From NCBI GenBank assembly GCA_964654015.1, contig CAZZHQ010000051.1, positions 1-16,062 on the forward strand: a DNA stretch of 16,062 bases. The letters run 5' to 3'. A model generated the notes under the pieces. The model was not told where the DNA came from, ran no database searches, and was given only the letters and a program-made list of their open reading frames with translations. Positions 1-8,646 of this stretch are shown piece by piece. The stretch is from JAUUZT01 sp964654015. Lineage in GTDB: Bacteria > Chloroflexota > Dehalococcoidia > GIF9 > AB-539-J10. The translations under genes and the position numbers were made by a program. How positions within the stretch are numbered: position 1 is the stretch's first letter; every line of letters begins with the position of its first letter.

Positions 1-77
1 TCAGGCACCCCCGGTTTCTGAAGCACATCAGATGGAGAGGGCCCTAACTTTTGCAGGATCACAGCGCTACTGGGCAT
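1..77 (-). CDS. Possible N-terminal fragment of an unidentified protein, cut by the window edge
   Basis: An ATG at 75-77 opens a minus-strand frame that stays open to base 1 (25 residues, beginning MPSSAVILQK). A GGGGGA purine run lies just upstream at about 80-87 and could act as a ribosome-binding site, although the spacing is short. There is no recognisable domain in so short a piece. The frame may be real or chance; the sequence beyond the edge would decide. Confidence 0.22.
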   Translation of the reverse strand, partial: MPSSAVILQKLGPSPSDVLQKPGVP

Positions 78-640
78 AGATCCCCCTATGTATATATGCA
101 GGGTTGTTTTCTAAGCAATGGGGAAAGATTCTGCCTCTAATGAGGGGGGAGAAGAATATACTGGCATCCCCCCCATTAAAGGGATCAAGGATGAAGGAGG
201 TAGAAAAGTGAAAAGCAGCAGAAGTCACAGACAAGCCCCCATCCGGCAACCCATATTTCTGATATCCCCGATTTGTTCAATCACCGCTATCAGAACCTCC
301 CACCTTTGTCTGACTAACTACAGTAGACAATAACAGAAACCCAACGAACACAACCATGCTAATATTAATTTTATGAATTGTCAAGACCTTTAAAGACCTT
401 TTTTGAATTTTCTACGATATCGCAACCATTTAAAAGTTCAGAAAATATATCACCTTATAAAGAAGATGGTGATATAGAACAAAGGGGAGAAATAGAGACT
501 AATGGTAATAAACGAAATGAAGAGAGAAGAGGAAAGTGTGAAGGAGCCCTTGAAGTATTGAGGCTTGGGAGAGGGAAGATGGAACGTTGCCTTCATTAAG
601 CACTCTCATTCAATTAATTTATCAATTATTTAATATTATT
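78..640. other. Long stretch without a convincing gene
   Basis: About 560 bases precede the EamA-like gene. Several short frames exist, but none shows a domain or good coding character. The best signal for translation is a perfect AAGGAGG at 194-200, seven bases before a GTG at 208 that opens a 41-residue plus-strand frame ending at 333. Its product is basic, with a short hydrophobic stretch near the middle, and I do not recognise it. The stretch 380-600 is purine-rich and contains a hairpin described separately. I see no tRNA, rRNA or known riboswitch. Confidence 0.5.
446..476. promoter_or_regulatory. Perfect 9-bp inverted repeat upstream of the EamA-like gene
   Basis: TATATCACC at 446-454 is exactly mirrored by GGTGATATA at 468-476 around a 13-base A/T-rich spacer. 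It could be a protein-binding operator or an RNA hairpin in a leader of the gene at 641. No T-run follows, so it is not a standard terminator. The link to the downstream gene is inferred from position only. Confidence 0.35.
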
Positions 641-1069
641 ATGAATCCAGGAATCATTTTCGCAATAATTGCCGCGATTGCTTTTGGTGTTTGGACGGTC
701 TTTCAGCAGCAAGCCGCAGACAAAATAGATTATCTATTCGGTGCAATAATTGTCGCTTTTACCGCTGCAATTTTGGGATTTACTATTTTACTTCCAAAAA
801 TCAAATCAACCACATTATTCACAAATCCTAAAGGAATCTTATTCGTAGCCCTTGCAGGAGTATGTGCCTTAGCTGTTGATTATTTTGCTTTGAAAGCTTA
901 TGGTTCTGGACTTGTTGTTTCAGTTGCCGGCCCAATCATTATTGGTGGAAGTATCGCAATTGCAGCTTTAATAGGATTCTTCATGGGCGACTCAATTACA
1001 CTGATGAAAGTATTAGGTTTATTATTAGTGATTATAGGTTCAGGAATTCTCGCTACTGTTAGTGGATAA
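641..1069 (+). CDS. Half-size EamA/DMT-type membrane protein
   Basis: The 142-residue product is almost entirely hydrophobic, with about five membrane segments near residues 4-22, 32-52, 64-84, 90-113 and 122-141. This matches a single EamA repeat of the drug/metabolite transporter superfamily. Full DMT exporters carry two such repeats (about 300 residues), whereas half-size members work as dimers. Features that recall the family are the opening GIIFAIIAAIAFGVWTVF and the closing GLLLVIIGSGILATVSG. I chose the ATG at 641 over an in-frame upstream ATG at 587 because the extra 18 residues look unlike a membrane-protein start; neither start has a clear Shine-Dalgarno sequence. No partner half-transporter is adjacent. 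The substrate is unknown. The gene is AT-rich compared with the ATPase nearby. Confidence 0.7.
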   Translation: MNPGIIFAIIAAIAFGVWTVFQQQAADKIDYLFGAIIVAFTAAILGFTILLPKIKSTTLFTNPKGILFVALAGVCALAVDYFALKAYGSGLVVSVAGPIIIGGSIAIAALIGFFMGDSITLMKVLGLLLVIIGSGILATVSG

Positions 1070-1238
1070 ACATATCCATTTGTCCGAGTTTTCCGCTCGG
1101 TTACGTTCTGCTGGACTATGCTGCAATATCATTATTGGATGCCATTACCCAATGACATGGTCATTGTCCTAGGTTGCATCGATTATCGTTTGTCTTAACT
1201 CAGCCTCAGTATTGTTTCCGTGCTCTGCGTAATGGCTA

Positions 1239-1640
1239 CTACTTTCCCTGGCGCTTTTTCACCTCTTCCAGCTTTGCCACGAAGTCCTGCCTGGGTGGAG
1301 AAAAGACATCAATAGCACGAGCTCCCTTATCTGAAAAATATGCTCCATGTTCTGTATTCGAAGGCAAGACGATAATATCTCCTTTCTCAACGTGATATTG
1401 TTTACCCTCAATTACAAAATCGATTGCACCGTCCGTGACTATCACTATTTGTTCATTTTCGTGACGATGAGTAGGAAGTGGGGCATTCGGTTTCGCACTA
1501 ACAAAACTTAGAGTACTCTTTTCAGTAGATATAATGCGAGTTTCAATACTGGGAGCCAACTCTATAGCGGGAACATCAGTGTAGCGGGTAACGTACTTAT
1601 TGTATTCTTCTTGACTGGCAACAGGCTCTTTCCTTTCCAT
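1239..1640 (-). CDS. Small single-domain cupin protein
   Basis: The 133-residue product has both cupin motifs. Motif 1 is around residues 55-79 (PLPTHRHENEQ through IEG), with likely metal ligands His58 and His60 and a Glu/Gln at 63-64. Motif 2 is around residues 87-101 (GDIIVLPSNTEHGAYF), with His98 as the third histidine. This is the usual three-histidine metal site of a small Cupin_2 beta-barrel. Such proteins bind small ligands or catalyse isomerisation or dioxygenation, and the reaction cannot be read from the sequence. A strong AAGGAGG lies a few bases before the ATG. The gene points the same way as the ATPase upstream, separated by 70 bases that hold a repeat, so co-transcription is possible but not shown. 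Confidence 0.85.
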   Translation of the reverse strand: MERKEPVASQEEYNKYVTRYTDVPAIELAPSIETRIISTEKSTLSFVSAKPNAPLPTHRHENEQIVIVTDGAIDFVIEGKQYHVEKGDIIVLPSNTEHGAYFSDKGARAIDVFSPPRQDFVAKLEEVKKRQGK

Positions 1641-1674
1641 TATTATCCTCCTTTGATTTTCAATACTTGGACAG

Positions 1675-1702
1675 TTGAGGTGTACCCCGTCTCAGGGTCA
1701 AT
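1675..1702. repeat. Copy 1 of a 28-bp inverted repeat (partner at 12679-12706)
   Basis: This stretch (TTGAGGTGTACCCCGTCT and the following ten bases) recurs in reverse complement at 12679-12706 with 27 of 28 bases identical. The second copy lies inside an insertion-sequence remnant, so this is probably a fragment of the same or a related element, left between the cupin gene and the ATPase gene. Confidence 0.75.
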
Positions 1703-1710
1703 AGTAATAC

Positions 1711-4410
1711 CTATCTTAGTGGCTTCCACTTTCCCTGGCTGAAAAGTTTGGGGAAGAAGGTCTTGCGCAATTCTTCAACGACATAAAGGCTTCCGCCGGC
1801 AAGAACAGCAATGCCCCACTGGTTAATGCCTATAGGTACTGTGCTCAAGGCAACCTGCATGAACGGAAGATAGACAACTGCCAGTTGCAACAAGACAGCA
1901 ATTGAAATGGAGATGACCAACCAGCGATTGCGCAGTAATCCAAGTGTGCGTACGGTGTGCTCATCTGATCGCGCGCTAAAGGATCGGAACCATTCAAAGG
2001 TAACCATTGTACAGAAAGCCACCGTACGTGCTTCATCAAGACTCATCCTTGACTGGGCCCAGTTGAAGATAAGGAATATACCGACACCCATCAGCGTTGC
2101 CATGAAAGTGATACGAAGGAGTAGACCCGGAAACAGCAGGCCGACCCTGGGATGCCGCGGCGGTTGTTTGAGTTCATCACCAAATTTGGGCTCAAGCCCC
2201 AGGGGAATACCAGTCGCCGTGTCTGTTACCAGATTTACCCAGATAATCTGTAGCGGCAGCAACGGTGCTTTGCCGATGAATCCTACGCAGAGTATCAAAG
2301 CCAGTAGTTCACCAAAGTTAGTGCTCAGCAGGAAGAAAACGACATTGCGCAGTCGATTGAAGATTGCCCTGCCTTCGTCCACCGCCGAGACCACTGTGGC
2401 AAAATTATCGTCAGTCAGCACCATATCGCTGGCTTCCTTGGCAACGCCCGTACCGGTGATGCCCATCGCGATGCCAATATTTGCTGATTTCAGTGCGGGA
2501 GCATCGTTGACCCCATCGCCGGTCATAGCCACAATATGCCCAAGACTCTTGAAGGCATTGACTATTCTGAGCTTGTGCAGGGGCTCAATACGGGCAAAAA
2601 CCGAAATGTATTCTATACTATGCGCGAGTTCTTCATCACTCATCTGCTGGAGTTCGGTACCAATTACGGCTTTTCCAGGTGGCAGGTTTAGCTGACGAGC
2701 AACCGATTCAGCCGTAATCTTGTTGTCGCCGGTAATCATCACTACCTTGATACCGGCTTGCTTGCATGACTTTATTGCTTCTTTCGCTTCCTCGCGAGGC
2801 GGATCGGCCATTCCCGCAAGACCCACGAAGACCAGGTTTCGCTCAAAATATTCCTCTTTAAGCTCTTCGGCCTCGGCAGGCATCTCGACATACGCAGTAG
2901 CGATAACCCTCATTGCCTGTCCTGCCATTTCGTTGTTTGCTTGCAGAATAGCCTGAGCAACCTCGTCAGCTAGTGGAGCAACTCCATCTTCAGTCAGCAT
3001 ATATTTGCTGAAAGACAGGACGCGTTCCACTGACCCCTTAAGGTATACCACCCTGCCAGCGCCGTCTTGAGGATGGAGGGTAGCCATGTACTGTTTTTCG
3101 CTCTGGAAAGGTATTTCGTCCAGACGTGGAAAATCCTTCTCCAGCTTTTCTTTATCCATCCCTGCCTTGGCGGCAAGTACTACCAGGGCGCCTTCAGTCG
3201 GGTCTCCATATATACCGTAAGAATCTTCTTCGCGGGTCAGCAGGGCATCGTTACACAGGGCCCCTATCCGCAGCTGCAGTTTCAGACTTTTATTGTTATC
3301 AGGATTCAGCGGTTGCCCATTCTGTCGAAATTCACCTTGCGGGCTGTAGCCTTCACCGGTTACCTCAACAAGTTTATCGGCGATGAAAAGACGTCGTACG
3401 GTCATCTCGTTCAAAGTCAGGGTCCCCGTCTTATCCGAGCAGATTACTGTGGCTGAGCCGAGGGTTTCCACCGCAGCCAGCTTACGAATGATGGCATTGC
3501 GACGGGCCATATTCTGCATACCGATAGCCAGAACTACCGTAACGACAGCCGGCAGCCCCTCAGGTATGGCTGAAACGGAGGCTGCCACCGCCAGCATGAA
3601 TATATCCAACCAGTGCATTCCCCAGACCAAACCGACCGCAATCAGGATGGCAACAATCCCGAGTACAAAGAGGAGGATGTACTTGCTTAGTTTATCAATA
3701 CTCTTTTGAAGAGGGGTTTTATCCGGCTTTATCTCCTGAATGGCGGTCGCTATCTTGCCTATTTCGGTTGACATGCCGGTTTGTACCGTTATTGCCGTTG
3801 CCCTGCCATAGGTAACAATTGTGCCCATGAAGACCATGTTCTTTCTGTCGGCTACAGAGGTGGTTTCGGTGAGGGATTTAGCATGCTTGTCGGCTGGCAT
3901 AGATTCGCCGGTCAACGCGGCTTCATTTATCTTTAGATTGGATGACTCCAGAAGTCTAGCGTCAGCCGGCACCTTATCTCCGGCTTCAAGCAGGAATATG
4001 TCGCCAGGAACTGTCTCCCTGGCCTGAATCTGCTTTACACTTCCATCCCGTCTTACCTTTGTCCTGGGGGCTGCCATCTGGAGCAGTGCCTCCATGGCTT
4101 TCTCGGCGCGGGTCTCCTGCAGGAAACCGATAACCGCGTTAGCCACGAGCACTCCCATTATCACCCAAGCATCAATGAAGTGCTCGGCAATAACGGAAAT
4201 TATGGCTGCGGCCATGAGTACGTATATTAGAGGGCTGAGGAATTGCCTGAAAAATGCTATTACCGGAGGGGTTTTCCTCTTTACCTTAAGCTCGTTAGGG
4301 CCGTACTGTTGCAAACGTTCGGCAGCCTCTTCCATGCTAAGCCCGGAGCGATTGGAACTGAGAGCTGACAGTGTCTCCTCCGGGCTGAGACTATGCCAGT
4401 GCTCTGTCAT
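1711..4410 (-). CDS. P2-type cation-transporting ATPase, probably a calcium pump
   Basis: The 899-residue product has the full layout of a P-type ATPase: an N-terminal cation-ATPase domain (residues 5-70), the actuator-domain TGES (167-170), PEGLP in M4 (283-287), the phosphorylated Asp326 in DKTGT, the nucleotide-domain KGS (458-460), TGD (560-562), GDGVND (631-636) and a C-terminal multi-helix domain. Residues that bind calcium in SERCA appear conserved: Glu284 in M4, Asn698 and Glu701 in M5 (STNFGELL), and Asn726 and Asp730 in M6 (WVNLVTD). Calcium, or possibly manganese, export is therefore the best guess. There is no Shine-Dalgarno before the ATG; a TATAAT at 4480-4485 may be its -10 box. 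A short upstream frame (4407-4601) ends in an ATGA overlap with the start, so translational coupling is possible. The gene is notably GC-rich compared with several neighbours. Confidence 0.95.
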   Translation of the reverse strand: MTEHWHSLSPEETLSALSSNRSGLSMEEAAERLQQYGPNELKVKRKTPPVIAFFRQFLSPLIYVLMAAAIISVIAEHFIDAWVIMGVLVANAVIGFLQETRAEKAMEALLQMAAPRTKVRRDGSVKQIQARETVPGDIFLLEAGDKVPADARLLESSNLKINEAALTGESMPADKHAKSLTETTSVADRKNMVFMGTIVTYGRATAITVQTGMSTEIGKIATAIQEIKPDKTPLQKSIDKLSKYILLFVLGIVAILIAVGLVWGMHWLDIFMLAVAASVSAIPEGLPAVVTVVLAIGMQNMARRNAIIRKLAAVETLGSATVICSDKTGTLTLNEMTVRRLFIADKLVEVTGEGYSPQGEFRQNGQPLNPDNNKSLKLQLRIGALCNDALLTREEDSYGIYGDPTEGALVVLAAKAGMDKEKLEKDFPRLDEIPFQSEKQYMATLHPQDGAGRVVYLKGSVERVLSFSKYMLTEDGVAPLADEVAQAILQANNEMAGQAMRVIATAYVEMPAEAEELKEEYFERNLVFVGLAGMADPPREEAKEAIKSCKQAGIKVVMITGDNKITAESVARQLNLPPGKAVIGTELQQMSDEELAHSIEYISVFARIEPLHKLRIVNAFKSLGHIVAMTGDGVNDAPALKSANIGIAMGITGTGVAKEASDMVLTDDNFATVVSAVDEGRAIFNRLRNVVFFLLSTNFGELLALILCVGFIGKAPLLPLQIIWVNLVTDTATGIPLGLEPKFGDELKQPPRHPRVGLLFPGLLLRITFMATLMGVGIFLIFNWAQSRMSLDEARTVAFCTMVTFEWFRSFSARSDEHTVRTLGLLRNRWLVISISIAVLLQLAVVYLPFMQVALSTVPIGINQWGIAVLAGGSLYVVEELRKTFFPKLFSQGKWKPLR

Positions 4411-4525
4411 ATCGATGTCTTGATATACCGGAATTGAACAATGATTCCTTCCACCTGCTGCCTGTAATTTTCATCGACCATTATAGCGTCAATTACTATA
4501 AGGTTTCCAGAGGCAATAGCAATCG

Positions 4526-4553
4526 TTGACTTATGTATTTGTGGCGTTATAAC
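4526..4553 (+). promoter_or_regulatory. Sigma-70-type promoter of the enolase-superfamily gene
   Basis: TTGACT at 4526-4531 and TATAAC at 4548-4553 are separated by 16 bases. A GGGAGG ribosome-binding site follows at 4565-4570, with the ATG at 4579. The predicted leader is about 20 bases long. Confidence 0.6.
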
Positions 4554-4578
4554 ATTGATTAATTGGGAGGTGCAATAA

Positions 4579-5769
4579 ATGAAAATAGTAAACATGAACA
4601 CATATATAGTAGGGAATCCACCACCTCATCGCGGAGGACTAAACTGGGTGTTTCTTAAACTGGTTACAGACAATGGAATTGAGGGTGTTGGTGAAGTTTA
4701 TGATGCGCCTTTTAGTCCACATGCTATGAGAAAACTAATTGAGTCTACAGGGGAGCGATATGTAATTGATTCTGACCCATTTAAGATTGAAACCTTATGG
4801 CGGACAATCTATGCGAGCGGGTACGACCAGCATCCGGACCTCACCAAGATGGGTATCATCAGCGCCTTTGAAATGGCGTGTTGGGATATTATCGGGAAAG
4901 CTTTAGAACAACCTGTATATAACCTGCTTGGTGGAAAGTATCATGAGAAGCTCAGGAGTTATACGTATTTATACCCATCTTCCTCAGATCCTACTCATAA
5001 AAGTACGCATACTGACCCTATCCTGGCAGGAGAAAAGGCGGCGGAGTACGTTAAAAAAGGGTTTACCGCGATAAAGCTCGACCCTGTTGGCCCTACAATC
5101 AGGCATGCTCCGTTACAGCTTTCGCTGGAAACACTTGCGAATGCCGAGGCTGTTATAAAGAATGTACGGGAGGCAGTTGGTGATAAGTGTGACATCCTTG
5201 TTGGTACGCACGGGCAGATGACCACCTCCAGTGCTATCAGGTTAGCTAAAAGACTGGAAAAGTATGACCCATTGTGGTTTGAGGAACCGGTTCCTCCTGA
5301 GAACAGAGATGAGATGGCCAGGGTAAGCCGGTCTACCAGTATTCCTATTGCCACAGGGGAACGGCTATCAACAAAATACGAGTTTAGAGAATTGCTTGAG
5401 AAGCAGGCGGCACAAATTCTACAGATGGCCCTGGGACGTGTCGGGGGAATACTTGAAGCCAAGAAGATTGCAGGGATGGCCGAGGCTTATTACGCTCAAA
5501 TCGCACCGCATCTGTATTGCGGTCCTATTGAGGCTGCTGCCAACATACAGATTGATACATGTAGTCCCAACTTCTTAATTCAAGAAAGTATAGAGACATT
5601 TAGTGGTTTCCATGCTGAGATTCTTAAAGAACCCATTCAGTGGCAGGACGGCTATATTATACCTCCTACAAAACCGGGACTGGGATTTGAACTGAATGAA
5701 GAAGTACTCAAGCAGCATCCATATGACGGAAATAAATCCAGTATTGATGTAACTGAAAGGATTTTTTAG
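4579..5769 (+). CDS. Mandelate racemase/muconate lactonizing enzyme family protein (enolase superfamily), atypical active site
   Basis: The 396-residue product has the N-terminal capping domain (about residues 1-125, with LVTDNGIEGVGEVY and YNLLGG) and the barrel domain (about 145-370). The nearest well-known relatives in layout are the galactonate-dehydratase-like members. Metal ligands Glu235 (WFEEP) and Glu261 (TGER) and the catalytic-type His311 (APH) are present, as is a His211 equivalent. The position that normally carries the first metal-binding Asp is Gly209 (VGTHG in place of the V-D-x-H-G pattern). The Asp of the His-Asp dyad in the usual Q-P-D-x-x-x-x-G-G pattern is Ala284 (QMALGRVGG). 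The reaction, normally alpha-proton abstraction from a carboxylate, is therefore uncertain. Start choice is supported by GGGAGG and a promoter upstream. It converges on the small membrane protein gene, with 45 bases between. Confidence 0.88.
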   Translation: MKIVNMNTYIVGNPPPHRGGLNWVFLKLVTDNGIEGVGEVYDAPFSPHAMRKLIESTGERYVIDSDPFKIETLWRTIYASGYDQHPDLTKMGIISAFEMACWDIIGKALEQPVYNLLGGKYHEKLRSYTYLYPSSSDPTHKSTHTDPILAGEKAAEYVKKGFTAIKLDPVGPTIRHAPLQLSLETLANAEAVIKNVREAVGDKCDILVGTHGQMTTSSAIRLAKRLEKYDPLWFEEPVPPENRDEMARVSRSTSIPIATGERLSTKYEFRELLEKQAAQILQMALGRVGGILEAKKIAGMAEAYYAQIAPHLYCGPIEAAANIQIDTCSPNFLIQESIETFSGFHAEILKEPIQWQDGYIIPPTKPGLGFELNEEVLKQHPYDGNKSSIDVTERIF

Positions 5770-5814
5770 GAAGATATTAAAGGGTTGTAATAATCATCTC
5801 CCCGGAAACAATTG

Positions 5815-6174
5815 TTACTCGTCCTTTGGGGGTTTGGGTTTTTGGTCGGCATAGTACTTTAAACCGGAACTTATGATATCGGCAATAGAGGTACTTACTC
5901 TTTCTGCGTGTTTATCCTTATGCAGTTCCTGTTGTATTTCATCGAGTTTAACAATTACCTGGTTAAATCTCTTATCATCTCTATCATCGTCCTGACTGTG
6001 TTTTACCTGTACCAGCCCCAGGGAGATAAATCCCAGTCCTATAAGCCCCAATGCGATTTGCAGCTGTAAAGGGGTATTAACAAGAGCCAGTATGATTATC
6101 CCGAAACCAATTACTATCATTACTGTCCCAAGTATCCAGTATGAGGCGGAGTTTAAATATTTTAATAAGCGCAT
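5815..6174 (-). CDS. Small membrane protein with two helices and a charged tail
   Basis: The 119-residue product has two hydrophobic segments at about residues 11-34 and 38-57, joined by a short turn. A strongly charged, probably helical C-terminal half follows (HSQDDDRDDKRF, then a heptad-like stretch to about residue 90) and ends in a proline/lysine tail. I do not recognise a family. It is the last gene of a minus-strand run, starting 40 bases after the DUF362 gene stops, so it is probably co-transcribed with that gene and the amidohydrolase. It may anchor or organise a partner at the membrane, which is inference. The AGGAAA before the start is a weak ribosome-binding site. Confidence 0.65.
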   Translation of the reverse strand: MRLLKYLNSASYWILGTVMIVIGFGIIILALVNTPLQLQIALGLIGLGFISLGLVQVKHSQDDDRDDKRFNQVIVKLDEIQQELHKDKHAERVSTSIADIISSGLKYYADQKPKPPKDE

Positions 6175-6214
6175 GTTATTAATTTCCTGTTCGATATTAG
6201 CATTCTATTGCTCA

Positions 6215-8602
6215 TTACCAGGTCTCCTTATCATTATTAAAATGAGCCGTGAAGAGCAAATGAGAATCATCTGTCTCAATGACGTTGGGGACACTGGTGT
6301 TATTCAACTTTCCAAACCCTTCAGGCACATAGAGAACAAAGTCCAGCCGTGGTGCTCCATTTTTAATAGATAATATGTAGTTCCTGGCCACATCGGGTTG
6401 GCTGTGTATTCCGGTATCACCTGTGTAATTACCTTTATTATTCTTTTTATCAGCATACTGCAGAGCCAGACCATAGAGGGAATTATTTGCTATTCCCTCT
6501 GGAGTCTGTGATTTATAGATTGCATTAACTGCGGAAATATGGCTGGCGAATTGCCAACTGGGCCATTTACCGTTACCCCATGTCATCCCCGTGAAAAGAG
6601 GGTCAGTTGACTCTTCCCTGACCTTCGACATCTGATAGGCTAATTCCGGGACGCAAGACATTAAGTATTCCTTCAAGAAGTCGTGTCGTTCCGGATTCCA
6701 GTTTTCGTTACTGTACTTCAGACGGCGAGAAGTGGCAAAGAAGTCACCATGTAATAGACCATACTCCTCCGCTGTGTAAAGATACCTTCCCCATGCAAGC
6801 AGGCGTTGTAACGGAAGCCAGAACCCCTTTTTACTCCATTCGTCATAATCTATTATGCCATCGTTGTTTTCATCATAGGTATCGAGTAATTGAGAATAGT
6901 ATGAGGACCCGGTAAGGGAGTCGTTCGACCTTGCGTAGCTGAGAACTGTATTCTGGAGGTCCCAGAGAGGTTTAGCAACAGCGTAGTATAGCTTACTGGT
7001 AATAATCTCTTTAAATTCACTGTCAATTATGAACCCCAGATGACCTTGCAGTGAGACAATCGGAGCTTCATTGATGGCATCCCAGCCAACAGCGTAGTAG
7101 TCTTGCTGTCCCAGCCCTCTTTTTTCTGCATACTGAAACAACCCATAACGAGATAGTGGCTCATCATATCCCTCCGCAGTGACAATGTCCTTGTCAGTGG
7201 CCTGGGGCACCGGTACTTTCTGGATAAAATCTGTATGCAATCCATGTTCCTTCTGCAGTCTTCTCGCTTCTGCAACAGGAATATTATTAAACATATATCG
7301 AGCACAAAGATGGTCGAGTGCCACTACATCAAGTGCTGCAAATGCAAGCCCTTCAGAAATCTGCTCACTTACTCCTGTGCCAGTATGGTCCTTATTCACA
7401 ATGAAGACAGCATCGACGATATGAATTTCAGGGACCTGCAGATTGACCAATGCCTTGACCATATCCACTATAGTGCCTGTTAAGCCGTACGTTCTGGTAA
7501 CGATATATTCTCCATCGTTATTTCTGAGTGGCAAACTGTTCTCATTCAGCTGAGGCACCCAGGGCATGTGAGGAATCTCACACTTAATCATCGGTGGATA
7601 TTTCGGTGGATAACTATACTTCCAATCAGTGCTGGTAGCACTTTCATCTAAGGCTAGCTCCATGGGATAGAGTCCAATCCCCATATTCTTAATGGCGTTC
7701 GTAAATAAGGTTTGAGAATGCACTTTTAACCGCGGTACATTAATGAGAATGCATCCAGGGTACTCTTCAATATCACCGGGATTATCTGAGTTACCGCCGG
7801 TGATTGCCTTATGCAGTGTTATGTTCTTGAAGTTTACCCCGTCTGCAACGTTTACGTCCCGGCGTTTTGCCTTTATATCGCTGACTCGATTAAGGTCATA
7901 GACCATTAATCTATTTTCTGCCTTACCCGGAGGGATATACCTGCCAGCTATGCTTTCATCATAACCTTTCATAGGGTCATCCTGATGAGATGACGGGTGG
8001 TTTTCGGCAAGATATTTCCTTACAAAATAGAATCCCCATCCGCCATAAAAACTTCCACACTTACCTTCAATAATGGCTTCAGTGCTGATTTTCCCTCCAT
8101 CCGCGTATTGGCGACTATAGAAGGCAGCGGTTTGAGAGATGCCTGTACCTGCTTCTCCTAGACTCATCTTGTGGTAAGAGATATCGAGCTTGTCATGAAA
8201 ACAGCGCATCAAAGCAGCAATAAAAGGCCAGCCAGTACACGCAGTATATCCCAAAGCCTCACTGTGATTTACCGGGTCAATGCAAACTGGATTTACCAGG
8301 TTAGGTTTGAAAAGCAGTTTTTTGCCTTCCTTGAGCCAGTCTTGAAGCTGCCTATTCATATGTGTTTCCTTATTGAGCTCTTCTAAAAGCAGCACCAAGT
8401 TGTCATAGGTATAGTCTATCTTTTCTTTTATCTTTTCCCATGCCAGGGTATCTGCCTCATTAATAAATGACTGAAGTAGTTTCGGAACACCCATATACGA
8501 CTGCTGAGGGTCCATTCTTATGGCAGCTACAGGCGAACCCGAAGTATCGGAACTTGATTTGCCCACCGTTGTATTGATAATAGTATCCTCCTCGTTAGCC
8601 AT
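6215..8602 (-). CDS. Large DUF362-family protein with an EF-hand calcium loop
   Basis: The start is set at the ATG at 8602 (MANEEDTI), which has AAGGAGGG five bases upstream; a longer TTG-initiated frame would place that site inside the gene. The product is 795 residues, much longer than typical DUF362 proteins. In the following residue numbers add 7 for the longer frame. The DUF362 core shows LLFKPNLV near residue 96, VPRLKVHSQT with TNAIKNMGIG near 289-310, and LDVVALDHLCAR near 424-435. A canonical EF-hand loop, DENNDGIIDYDE, lies at 577-588. No signal peptide, membrane segment or ferredoxin-type cysteine cluster is evident. DUF362 proteins are often linked to iron-sulfur or redox roles, but their chemistry is poorly known. 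It follows the amidohydrolase by 44 bases and precedes the small membrane protein by 40, so the three probably form one operon. Confidence 0.8.
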   Translation of the reverse strand: MANEEDTIINTTVGKSSSDTSGSPVAAIRMDPQQSYMGVPKLLQSFINEADTLAWEKIKEKIDYTYDNLVLLLEELNKETHMNRQLQDWLKEGKKLLFKPNLVNPVCIDPVNHSEALGYTACTGWPFIAALMRCFHDKLDISYHKMSLGEAGTGISQTAAFYSRQYADGGKISTEAIIEGKCGSFYGGWGFYFVRKYLAENHPSSHQDDPMKGYDESIAGRYIPPGKAENRLMVYDLNRVSDIKAKRRDVNVADGVNFKNITLHKAITGGNSDNPGDIEEYPGCILINVPRLKVHSQTLFTNAIKNMGIGLYPMELALDESATSTDWKYSYPPKYPPMIKCEIPHMPWVPQLNENSLPLRNNDGEYIVTRTYGLTGTIVDMVKALVNLQVPEIHIVDAVFIVNKDHTGTGVSEQISEGLAFAALDVVALDHLCARYMFNNIPVAEARRLQKEHGLHTDFIQKVPVPQATDKDIVTAEGYDEPLSRYGLFQYAEKRGLGQQDYYAVGWDAINEAPIVSLQGHLGFIIDSEFKEIITSKLYYAVAKPLWDLQNTVLSYARSNDSLTGSSYYSQLLDTYDENNDGIIDYDEWSKKGFWLPLQRLLAWGRYLYTAEEYGLLHGDFFATSRRLKYSNENWNPERHDFLKEYLMSCVPELAYQMSKVREESTDPLFTGMTWGNGKWPSWQFASHISAVNAIYKSQTPEGIANNSLYGLALQYADKKNNKGNYTGDTGIHSQPDVARNYILSIKNGAPRLDFVLYVPEGFGKLNNTSVPNVIETDDSHLLFTAHFNNDKETW

Positions 8603-8646
8603 AGTTACCCTCCTTCTTAACAAACTAGCGACATGAAAGTAGAAAG

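Noticed and set aside
378..599. Plus-strand frame of 73 codons before the EamA-like gene
   Set aside because: It needs a TTG start without a ribosome-binding site and reads as low-complexity charged sequence across a hairpin.
1084..1100. Possible terminator hairpin (CCGAG...CTCGG) after the EamA-like gene
   Set aside because: The stem is only five pairs and no run of T follows, so it is not a convincing terminator.
1239..1740. Similar 17-base stretch (around CAGGGAAAGT) at the ends of the cupin and ATPase genes
   Set aside because: The match is short, in coding sequence and in the same frame region by chance of Gln-Gly-Lys codons; no further similarity flanks it.
1907..2695. Long plus-strand frame of 262 codons opposite the ATPase
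   Set aside because: It is serine/arginine/proline-rich with no domain, has no ribosome-binding site, and lies antisense to the strongly conserved ATPase motifs, so it is a shadow frame.
5807..5816. Palindrome AACAATTGTT between the convergent genes
   Set aside because: It is a short AT-rich palindrome touching a stop codon with no T-run; it could easily be chance.
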